Origin: Candidatus Hydrogenedentota bacterium
GTDB lineage: Bacteria; Hydrogenedentota; Hydrogenedentia; Hydrogenedentales; JAGMZX01
Assembly (NCBI GenBank): GCA_029556545.1
Contig: JAKQEQ010000175.1
Span: 1-44,525, forward strand
DNA: 44,525 bases
Direction: 5' to 3'
Part shown: one piece after another, positions 14,763-21,919 of the stretch
Layout of the letters: each line of letters begins with the position of its first letter
How positions within the stretch are numbered: the first letter of the stretch is position 1
Program-made: the position numbers and the translations under genes
Notes under the pieces: model-generated
What the model was told of the DNA's origin: nothing
The model's input: only the letters and a program-made list of their open reading frames with translations
The model's database searches: none

Positions 14763-17700
14763 ATGTCCATTCGAAGAAAGGGCCTCGGGATGATGCGCGG
14801 GTTAGGTTATTGCATGGTGCTTGTAGGGGCGCTTGGCTGCGCTTGGGGATTTCACGCCGCGGCGGCGAACGCCCAGCCGCATGCCTTCTTCGCCATGGAC
14901 ACCGGTACCAAAGACGACGCCCATCAGACCGCCGAGGCGCAGGCCGCCATGCTCGCGGAACTCGGCTACGCCGGCATCGGCTATTCGGGCGTCGAGGGGC
15001 TGCGCGAGATGCTTGCCGCCCTCGATACCCACGGACTGCGCCTGTACACCGTCTATCTCACGCTCGATATCGACGCCGCCGAGCCAAACCCCGAGATCGC
15101 GCAGGCGATTGCCGCGTTGCAGGGGCGCGATGCGATTCTCTGGCTGACCGTCGTCAGCCAGGTTTACGCGCCCTCCGCGCCGGAGGGCGACGCGCAGGCC
15201 GTCGCCCTGATCGCGCCGCTTGCGGAAGAGGCTGCGCGCGCGGGACTGCGCATCGCGTTGTATCCGCACGTGAACACTTGGCTCGAGAAGGTGGCCGACG
15301 CGGTGCGTGTCGCGGATGCCGTGGCCAACGACCGCGTGGGCGTCACGTTCAACCTGTACCACTGGCTGCGGGAAGGTAAGCCCGATACACTGGGCCAGAC
15401 CCTCGACGCGGCGCTGCCGCGCCTCTTCGTGGTCACCATCAACGGCTCGAACCGGCAAGGCAGCATCGAGACGCTGAACCGGGGCGATTATGACGTGCTC
15501 GGTCTCCTGCAAGCGCTGCGCAAGCGGGAATATGCCGGGCCGATTGGCTTGCAGGGCTATGGCATCGGCGGCGACGCCCGCATGAATCTCGCCTTGTCCA
15601 TGACGGCATGGCGACAACTCACGCAGCGCCTGAAACTCGATTGGACGGCGCTGCTCGGGACCGGTGATTTCAGCGCCTTTCGCGAGGGAACCGGCGAATG
15701 GGTTGTGGCGGGAAATGTCCATCAGCACCCGGACGACGAGAAGCGGCTGGCGTGGGAAGCGGGCGCGGACGCGGTGGTCAACGGCGAGTCCGGGAAAACG
15801 GCGAATCTCGTGACGCTGCTCGAGCACGGCGACATCGAGGCGCATATCGAGTTCATGGTCCCGAAAGGCTCAAACTCGGGCATATACTTTCAGGGGCGCT
15901 ACGAAATCCAGGTGCTCGACAGTTGGGGCGTCGCGCAACCGCAACACAGCGACTGCGGCGGCATCTATCAGCGCTACCACGAGGGACCGGGCGTCGCCGA
16001 CGGCGAACGCGGCTACGAGGGGCGTCCCCCGCGCGTGAACGCATCCAAAGCGCCCGGCGAATGGCAGTCCTTCGACGTCCTCTTCCGCTCGCCGCGATTC
16101 GACGCAAGCGGCGCGAAGACCGCGAACGCGGCGTTCCCGCGCGTGCTGCACAACGGCGTGCTCGTTCACGTCAACCAGGAACTCAGCGGTCCGACGCGGG
16201 CCGCCTTGTTCGGCGACGAACAGCCCCTGGGGCCGATCATGTTGCAGGGCGACCACGGGCCCGTGGCGTATCGCAATCTGCGTATTCGCGCCGTCGACAC
16301 CGGCCCTTACGCCGACATCGTGGGCTATGACTATGGTCAAAACCGCGCGGCGCTGCTGGCCCTCGAACGCGACATCCAGAGCGCGATTCCCGAGCGTTTC
16401 GCCGAGATCGAAGCGCGCTTGCTGGCTACCTTCGCCGCGCCCGACGCTACGCCCGCGTCCAGGCAGTTCGTCTGCCGCATGCTCCAGCGCGTCGGTTCGG
16501 ACGCCACGGTCCTCACGCTCGCGCCGCTGCTCGGCGACATCCAACTCGCGCACATGGCGCGGTTCGCCTTCGACGGCATCCCCGGGCGGCTCGTCGAGGA
16601 AACGCTCGTGGCCGCACTCGCCGACGCGACCGGCGATCTCCGCATCGGCATCATCAACACCCTCGGCGATCGGGGCCGGGACGACGGCGTGGACGCGCTG
16701 GGCGCGCTGCTCGAGGACAACGACATTGAGACGGTCAAGGCCGCCGCGGCCGCCTTGGGCAAGATTTCCTCCGAGCACGCTTTCAGCGCCCTGCTGCGCG
16801 CTACACCCGACGGCGCGCCCGAACGCGAGGAGGCATTGGCGCGCGCGCTGCTCGCGTGTGCGGACGCCATGCTCGAGCGCGGCGACGCCGAGAAGGCCGC
16901 CGGCGTATACGAGGCGCTTTACGCAGCCGAGCAATCCGCCATATTGCACGCAAGAACGTTTCGAGGTCTGGCGCTTGCCAAGGGCGCGACGGCGCTCCCG
17001 ATGGTCACCGAGGCGCTCACCGGCGAGGAAGCCGCAATCTACGCCGCCGCGCTCGACGTCGTGCGCGTAATGCAAGGCGACGGCGTCACGGGCGCGCTGA
17101 CCGATGCGCTGCCGTCGCTGCCGCCGGACCGTAAGGCGGACCTCCTCGTCGCGATCGCGGACCGCGGCGACGCCGCGGCGCTGCCCGCCGTCATCGCGGC
17201 GCTCGGCGAGGACGACGGCACGGTGCGCCTCGCGGCCATCGAGGCGGCGGGGCGGCTCGGCGACGCGACCGCCGCGGATGCGCTGCTCGATATCGCCGCC
17301 GCCGCGAAAGGCCGGGAGAAAGTCGCGGCGGATACGGCTCTCGCGCGGCTGCGCGGCGAAGGCGTGGATGATGCGCTGATTGCACGACTTGCGGAAGGAA
17401 CACCCGAACTCGGGCGCGGCTGTATCGAGGCGCTGGAGAAACGCGGGGCCGTCGAGGCGACGCCCGCATTGGTGGAAGCGATGCGCGACGCCGATCCCAA
17501 GGTGCGCGTCGCCGCCGTGCGCGCGTTGGGCGCCGTCGCGCCGCCGGAGACGCTGCCGGAACTCGCGGCGTTCATGGCCGCTACGAAAGACGACTCCGAA
17601 CGCGACGCGGCGGAGACGGCGATTGCGGCCGTCGCCATGCGCGTCGAGGCCCCGCCCGAGCGCGCCGCCGCGCTCATGGCGGCACTGCCGACGCCGGATT

Positions 17701-18263
17701 TCACACCCTCGCTGGCGCGTGTGCTCGGGCGGCTTGGCGACGGTCCTTCCCTGGCGAAGCTGCGGGAAATGCTTTCCGCGCCAGTGCCCGAGACGCGCGA
17801 CGCGGTGGTTCGCGCGCTTGCCGCATGGCTCGACCCGGAAGCCTTGCCGGACCTGCTCGCGCTCGCAGGGGACGCGCAAGACGAAACGCATCGTATCCTG
17901 GCCCTGCGCGGCGCGATTCGTTTGCTTGACGCGCCCGCCGACCGCGCCGTCGAGGATACGGTCGTGTTGTGCGCGAAGGCGCTCGAACTGGCGACGCGGC
18001 CCGACGAGCGAAAGATGGCGCTCGGCGTCATTGGCAAAGTACCGCATCCCGATGCGATCGCGTTGGCCGTCGCGCGGTTGGACGACCCAGAGATCGCGAC
18101 CGAGGCCGCGCAGGCGATTCTCCAGCTTGCCGAGCCGCTCGCCGCCGCGAACGCGGACGCCGTCCACGCCGCCCTCGAACGCATCATCGACGTGCTGCCG
18201 GGGCAGGACCCCGCGACCCAGGCACAAACGCTCTTGGAGAAACTGACGGAACAACAACCATGA
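14763..18263 (+). CDS. Exported TIM barrel-DUF1080-HEAT repeat fusion protein
   Basis: A 1166-aa protein in three parts. After a signal peptide (to about residue 37, cleaving near ANA-QPH), residues 40-290 resemble the xylose isomerase-like TIM barrel of sugar phosphate isomerase/epimerase proteins (GYAGIGYSGVEGLREML, GLRIALYPHVNTWLE, GVTFNLYHWLREGKPDTL). Residues 291-512 are a DUF1080 (3-keto-disaccharide hydrolase) jelly roll: DFSAFREGTGEWVVAGN, FMVPKGSNSGIYFQGRYEIQ, LDSWG, CGGIYQ, ASKAPGEWQSFDVLFRSPRF, ILQGDHGPVAYRNLRIR-like end. Residues about 530-1160 are HEAT/PBS-lyase repeats. DUF1080 proteins cleave 3-keto glycosides in Bacteroides and others. The fusion joins an isomerase-like and a hydrolase-like part on one exported chain. 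A later start at 14790 or 14793 is possible. Confidence 0.85.
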   Translation: MSIRRKGLGMMRGLGYCMVLVGALGCAWGFHAAAANAQPHAFFAMDTGTKDDAHQTAEAQAAMLAELGYAGIGYSGVEGLREMLAALDTHGLRLYTVYLTLDIDAAEPNPEIAQAIAALQGRDAILWLTVVSQVYAPSAPEGDAQAVALIAPLAEEAARAGLRIALYPHVNTWLEKVADAVRVADAVANDRVGVTFNLYHWLREGKPDTLGQTLDAALPRLFVVTINGSNRQGSIETLNRGDYDVLGLLQALRKREYAGPIGLQGYGIGGDARMNLALSMTAWRQLTQRLKLDWTALLGTGDFSAFREGTGEWVVAGNVHQHPDDEKRLAWEAGADAVVNGESGKTANLVTLLEHGDIEAHIEFMVPKGSNSGIYFQGRYEIQVLDSWGVAQPQHSDCGGIYQRYHEGPGVADGERGYEGRPPRVNASKAPGEWQSFDVLFRSPRFDASGAKTANAAFPRVLHNGVLVHVNQELSGPTRAALFGDEQPLGPIMLQGDHGPVAYRNLRIRAVDTGPYADIVGYDYGQNRAALLALERDIQSAIPERFAEIEARLLATFAAPDATPASRQFVCRMLQRVGSDATVLTLAPLLGDIQLAHMARFAFDGIPGRLVEETLVAALADATGDLRIGIINTLGDRGRDDGVDALGALLEDNDIETVKAAAAALGKISSEHAFSALLRATPDGAPEREEALARALLACADAMLERGDAEKAAGVYEALYAAEQSAILHARTFRGLALAKGATALPMVTEALTGEEAAIYAAALDVVRVMQGDGVTGALTDALPSLPPDRKADLLVAIADRGDAAALPAVIAALGEDDGTVRLAAIEAAGRLGDATAADALLDIAAAAKGREKVAADTALARLRGEGVDDALIARLAEGTPELGRGCIEALEKRGAVEATPALVEAMRDADPKVRVAAVRALGAVAPPETLPELAAFMAATKDDSERDAAETAIAAVAMRVEAPPERAAALMAALPTPDFTPSLARVLGRLGDGPSLAKLREMLSAPVPETRDAVVRALAAWLDPEALPDLLALAGDAQDETHRILALRGAIRLLDAPADRAVEDTVVLCAKALELATRPDERKMALGVIGKVPHPDAIALAVARLDDPEIATEAAQAILQLAEPLAAANADAVHAALERIIDVLPGQDPATQAQTLLEKLTEQQP

Positions 18264-18293
18264 GTCCCTGCGCGCGCCGGGACCATGCACAAA

Positions 18294-18308
18294 GTCCATA
18301 GAGTCCAT
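18294..18308. repeat. Short 9-nt-period repeat, GTCCAT twice
   Basis: GTCCAT at 18294 and 18303, 9 nt apart, in the gap before the Tat-exported oxidoreductase. It has the same period as the GTCNGAC arrays and may be a decayed or variant member. Confidence 0.35.
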
Positions 18309-18373
18309 TCGTCGCGGCAGCCCGGTCTGAAACCTGCGACGAAGAGTGAGACGAAGCAACGAGGATTAGCGGC

Positions 18374-19666
18374 ATGAACTTACGAAAGAACGACCTGACG
18401 CGGCGCGTGTTCCTGCGCGGCGCCGTCGCGGCGCTGGCCGCGCCGATGATCATCCCCGCCCCGGCTCTCGGCCGCGGCGGGCGCGTGGGGCCGGGCGACC
18501 GAATCGCCGTGGGCTGCATAGGCGTCGGCGGGCAGGGCCGGTACGTCATGAAAAACTTCCTGAACGACCAGCGCGCGCGCGTGATCGCCGTCTGCGACGT
18601 GAAAGAAGCCTGCCGCCTCGAAGCCAAGCAGCAGGTGGACGGCTTCTACAAGAACAGCGACTGCGCCGTCCACCTGGACTTCCGCGAACTGGTCGCCCGC
18701 GACGATATAGACGTGGTCTCGATCGCTTCGACGGACCACTGGCACGTATTGCACGCCCTGGCCGCCGTGCGCGCCGGAAAAGACGTCTACGTCGAGAAGC
18801 CCCTCGCGGTCAGCATCGCCGAATTGCAGGCCATGCGCGACGCCGTCCACGCGCACGGCAGACGCTTCCAATTCGGCACGCAGCAGCGGTCCGCCCGCGA
18901 GTTCCGCTTCGCCTGCGAACTGGTGCGCAACCGCCTCATCGGCGACCTCCACACCATCAAGGTCGGCGCGCCTGCGAGCATCCCATCGGGCAATTTCCCC
19001 GAACAACCGATACCTCCGGGCATCGACTACGAGATGTGGCTCGGGCCCGCGCCCTACGCGCCCTACAGCGAGAACCGAGTCAGCAATCAATACTGGTGGC
19101 ATTGTTCGGACTACGCCATCGGCTTCATCTCCGGCTGGGGCATCCACCACATCGACATCGCGCAATGGGGCAACGACACCGACCACACGGGGCCGGTCGA
19201 GTTGATCGGGGGCGGCGTGTTTCCGAAGGACGGCATGTGCGACTGCGCCCTCAAGTGGAATATCGAGGCGCGCTACGCCAACGGCGTCCGCCTCGATTAC
19301 ACCGACGACGGCCAGAACGCCCACGGCATCACCTTCGAGGGCACGGAAGGCTGGGTCTACGTCAAACGCAACTTTATCGACGCGCACCCGAAATCGCTCC
19401 TGCGGTATGCACTCAAGCCCGACGAAATCCACCTCTACGAAAGCACGAGCCACGTCGGCAACCTGCTCGACTGCGTGCGCACCCGCGCCGAGACGATTTG
19501 CCCCATCGACGTAACCGTGCGTTCCGACACCATCTGTCAGATCAGCGACATCGCGATTCGCGCGCGGCGTCCGCTGCGCTGGGACCCCGCCGCCGAGCGT
19601 TTTGTGAACGACGAGGCCGCGAACCGGCTGCTGTCCCGCGCCATGCGCGAACCGTGGCGGCTGTAG
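18374..19666 (+). CDS. Gfo/Idh/MocA family oxidoreductase with twin-arginine signal
   Basis: A 430-aa NAD(P)-dependent sugar oxidoreductase. Arg10-Arg11 in LTRRVFLRG followed by a weakly hydrophobic stretch ending ALG form a twin-arginine signal, so the protein should be exported folded, with its cofactor bound, by the Tat system encoded nearby at 1838. The Rossmann motif is GVGGQG (50-55), EKP is at 141-143, and the C-terminal sheet domain carries GWGIHHIDIAQWG with the catalytic-type His pair. Exported members of this family have been proposed to oxidise glycosides at C3, which fits the DUF1080 protein encoded just upstream. GAGG precedes the ATG. The substrate is not known. Confidence 0.9.
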   Translation: MNLRKNDLTRRVFLRGAVAALAAPMIIPAPALGRGGRVGPGDRIAVGCIGVGGQGRYVMKNFLNDQRARVIAVCDVKEACRLEAKQQVDGFYKNSDCAVHLDFRELVARDDIDVVSIASTDHWHVLHALAAVRAGKDVYVEKPLAVSIAELQAMRDAVHAHGRRFQFGTQQRSAREFRFACELVRNRLIGDLHTIKVGAPASIPSGNFPEQPIPPGIDYEMWLGPAPYAPYSENRVSNQYWWHCSDYAIGFISGWGIHHIDIAQWGNDTDHTGPVELIGGGVFPKDGMCDCALKWNIEARYANGVRLDYTDDGQNAHGITFEGTEGWVYVKRNFIDAHPKSLLRYALKPDEIHLYESTSHVGNLLDCVRTRAETICPIDVTVRSDTICQISDIAIRARRPLRWDPAAERFVNDEAANRLLSRAMREPWRL

Positions 19667-19727
19667 TCGCTGGGGCCGGACGCAACTCGTCTCTATCCGG
19701 CGTCTGTACGGTATCGTGACGTATTAT

Positions 19728-19955
19728 CGCCCCGAAGGGGCGGAGACATGAAAGCCCAGGGCAACGCCCTGGGAAAAGGAATGGATTAAGTGATGCGGAG
19801 CCCTGAAGGGGCGAAACACGGAGAAGGCCACTCCGTCGGAATAGAGCAGGCCGACAACCTATTGCGCCCCTTCAGGGCTTGTCATTGGGCCTGGCTCGTT
19901 TTCCCAGGGCGTTGCCCTGGGCTGCCATGTCTTGGGCCTTCGGCCCAAAATTAGT
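19728..19955. repeat. Composite inverted repeat with perfect 24-nt arms
   Basis: The 24-nt sequence at 19754-19777 (CCCAGGGCAACGCCCTGGG with one more base before and AAAA after) is exactly the reverse complement of 19899-19922. Inside, CCCTGAAGGGGCG (19801-19813) is the reverse complement of 19865-19877. Outer hairpins CGCCCCGAAGGGGCG (19728-19742) and GGGCCTTCGGCCC (19934-19946) flank the structure. Each half is itself a stack of hairpins, so the RNA could fold in more than one way. Elements with CCCAGGGC/GCCCTGGG cores recur in planctomycete-like genomes. No transposase accompanies it. It fills the 420-nt gap between two oxidoreductase genes; no gene is seen here. Confidence 0.85.
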
Positions 19956-20086
19956 AGACTTAGGGCAGGGCATACCTCAGCCCCGCGTTTGGGGTTGCAT
20001 TGTGCGATTCCCTTGCGGAACATGGACGCGCAAACGTCTGTGGTAAAGTGTAAAGAGCAAGCAGACCGTGGAATGAGGAAGAGACC

Positions 20087-21097
20087 ATGAGCAAGCTGGG
20101 CGTCGGCATCATCGGCTGCGGCTGGGTGGGCGAAGAGTACATCAAGGCCTTCCAAAACGACGCGCGCTCCGAAGTGCGCGCCCTGGTCAACCCGTCGCTC
20201 GCGCGCCCGGAAATGTACAAGGCGAAACACGGCCTGAACTGCACCGTGGGCAGCGACGCCGACGCCATCCTCCCCCGCGACGACATCGACATCGTCGTCG
20301 TCGCGACGCCCCACGACCGGCACACGCCCTACGTCGTCGCCGCGGCCGCCGCGGGCAAGCATCTCGTCATCGAAAAGCCCGTGGCGCTCACGCCCGAAGA
20401 CGTGCGGCGGCAGCAGGACGCCGTGCGCGAGGCCGACGTCAAATCCGTCGTCAGTTTCGTGCTCCACTGGAACCCGCTGCTCATGACCGTGGACCGGCTC
20501 ATCGAACGCGGGGCCTTCGGCAACGTGTTCCTCGTCGAAGTCGACTACCTCCACCGCATCTGGTGCGGCCCGGACAGGTGGCTCGGCTCGGCCAAGCAGG
20601 GCGGCACGTCCATACTCGTGGGCGGCTGCCACGCCGTCGACGCCCTCCGCTGGTTCGCGCGGAGCGAGGCCGTCGAAGTCACGGCCTACCAGACCAAGAC
20701 CGAGAACCCGAACGAATACCCCGGCACCATCACCGCCATCGTCAAGTTCGCCAACGGCGCGATTGGCCGCGTCACCAGCAGTTTCGACGCGCAAATGCCC
20801 TACGTCTTCCACATCGGCGTCTACGGCACGGAAGGCTCGATCCGCAACGACAAGGTTTACGCGCCCAAACTCTTCCCCGGCCAAAACGGCTTCATGACCA
20901 TCCCGTGCGTCCTCCCCGACAGCGGCGACGTGGCGCACCACCCCTTCCAGGGCGAGGCAAGCCACCTCCTCGACTGCATCCTCGAGGACCGCCGCCCCTT
21001 CCCCGACCTCGACGACGCCGTCAAGACCATGGACATCTGCTTCGCCGCCGACGCCAGCGCCGCCCAAGGCCGCCCCGTGGCGCTCGCAAGCGCGTGA
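20087..21097 (+). CDS. Gfo/Idh/MocA family oxidoreductase (cytoplasmic)
   Basis: A 336-aa NAD(P)-dependent oxidoreductase without signal peptide. Rossmann motif GCGWVG at 10-15, VVATPHDRHTPYVVAAAAAG, EKP at 96-98 and, in the second domain, ILVGGCHAVDALRWF with His as the usual catalytic residue. The ending PFPDLDDAVKTMDICFAADASA is typical. GAGGAAGAG precedes the ATG. It is the second member of the family in this region, and being cytoplasmic it may act on the product imported after the exported one has worked. It is separated from the exported one by the large inverted repeat, so a shared transcript is uncertain. Substrate unknown. Confidence 0.9.
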   Translation: MSKLGVGIIGCGWVGEEYIKAFQNDARSEVRALVNPSLARPEMYKAKHGLNCTVGSDADAILPRDDIDIVVVATPHDRHTPYVVAAAAAGKHLVIEKPVALTPEDVRRQQDAVREADVKSVVSFVLHWNPLLMTVDRLIERGAFGNVFLVEVDYLHRIWCGPDRWLGSAKQGGTSILVGGCHAVDALRWFARSEAVEVTAYQTKTENPNEYPGTITAIVKFANGAIGRVTSSFDAQMPYVFHIGVYGTEGSIRNDKVYAPKLFPGQNGFMTIPCVLPDSGDVAHHPFQGEASHLLDCILEDRRPFPDLDDAVKTMDICFAADASAAQGRPVALASA

Positions 21098-21143
21098 GAA
21101 GCGACACTTTCGTGACAAGCGTCGACGTGCTGTTCTCCCCTCG

Positions 21144-21164
21144 TTCCCAAGTTGCACTTGGGAA
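21144..21164. repeat. Palindrome TTCCCAAGT-TGC-ACTTGGGAA
   Basis: Perfect 9-nt arms with a 3-nt loop, flanked by CTCG and TGCG. It follows the oxidoreductase gene by 47 nt. I know this TTCCCAAG...CTTGGGAA type as a common dispersed repeat of planctomycete-like genomes; it is not followed by a T-tract. Confidence 0.7.
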
Positions 21165-21369
21165 TGCGTGTTTCCGGAATAACTGCGTTGTGGACGCTCT
21201 GCCTGCTGCGGCATCGATTTCTGCGCCGACGCCTTGCGCCGGAAACTGCATCGTTCCGTGAAACAAGACCAAGCCGACTAATCGCGATAGGTGGTCGCGC
21301 GTAGGCACGTAGTGCATGCCGTACTGCGAGATCATTAATGATAAACGGCAATCGATGGAGATACAGACC

Positions 21370-21597
21370 ATGACTTGCAGCGGCTATGTGAAGGGCGGTG
21401 TTGTCGTCTTGGATACTCCCGACGCGCTGCCGGAAGGAGCGCGCGTCATAGTGGCCCTATCTGGAGCCGACGGGCAGGAGTCAAGCACACCGCAAAGCCT
21501 GTACGAACAGTTGGAACCGATTATCGGCATTATCGAGGGGCTGCCCCCGGACTTCGCCGATAACCATAATCGTCGTGGTTCGTCGTGCCAGCTTTAG
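21370..21597 (+). pseudogene. Small DUF104-like antitoxin, C-terminus apparently replaced by a repeat
   Basis: A 75-aa open frame. Residues 1-40 (SGYVKGGVVVLDTPDALPEG, then ARVIVALSG) resemble the beta-strand start of DUF104-like small antitoxins, and the later LEPIIGIIEGLPPDFADNHN resembles the helical end of related planctomycete proteins, which then normally continue with a short HYLYG-type tail. Here the frame instead enters a dispersed repeat after DNHN and ends RRGSSCQL. GGAG lies 9 nt before the ATG at 21370; the longer in-frame start at 21316 has none. No toxin gene (such as a PIN-domain protein) follows, so the partner is missing or lost. Call is by sequence resemblance only. Confidence 0.5.
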
Positions 21598-21660
21598 CTT
21601 GTCTTGCAGGGGGCATGGTTCGTAGCTCAAGCACCAGCTTGCCTTGAAGGATGCTCAAGG
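21572..21660. repeat. Dispersed repeat with AGCTTTAGCTTGTCTTGCAG and a related inverted copy
   Basis: The stretch holds GGTTCGTCGTGCCAGCTTTA, then AGCTTGTCTTGCAGGG, GGTTCGTAGCTCAAGCACCA and GCTTGCCTTGAAGG. GGTTCGT begins both halves (21578 and 21615), and both carry AGCTTG followed by TCTTGCAGG or CCTTGAAGG, so it reads as two imperfect copies of one unit. In reverse it can be translated as an arginine/alanine-rich peptide of the kind often mis-annotated as a protein in planctomycete-like genomes. It cuts into the end of the antitoxin-like gene. Confidence 0.5.
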
Positions 21661-21919
21661 ATTTAGAACACGCGGAAGCATGCACTACAAACGACCGCGT
21701 CCGCGCGAAATCCGTTGCAGAATCGAGCAGCTTGCCATTATGAAACACCCGCGGGCCGTGGCGCGCGGCAATTCTCCCGAAAAAACATGCGCGCGGATTG
21801 GCATGCGACTTGTTCCCTTCCTTACAGTAGGTAGTGACGACGTCCGCAAGTGCGCGGTCGGCGGGTAGCGCGCACTACCAGCAAACGCACATGTATGCAG
21901 GGAAAGGAGCGGTTACGAA
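21661..21919. promoter_or_regulatory. Upstream region of clpB, no clear heat-shock element
   Basis: No gene is seen. I looked for a sigma-32-type or CIRCE-type site and found neither in convincing form. The best promoter-like pair is TTGGCA near 21799 and TACAGT near 21824 with an over-long 19-nt spacer. A strong GGAAAGGAG ribosome binding site lies just before the clpB start. Confidence 0.3.

Noticed and set aside
15870-18359. 829-aa minus-strand frame
   Set aside because: Antisense to the HEAT-rich fusion gene; Arg/Gly-rich composition without any domain.
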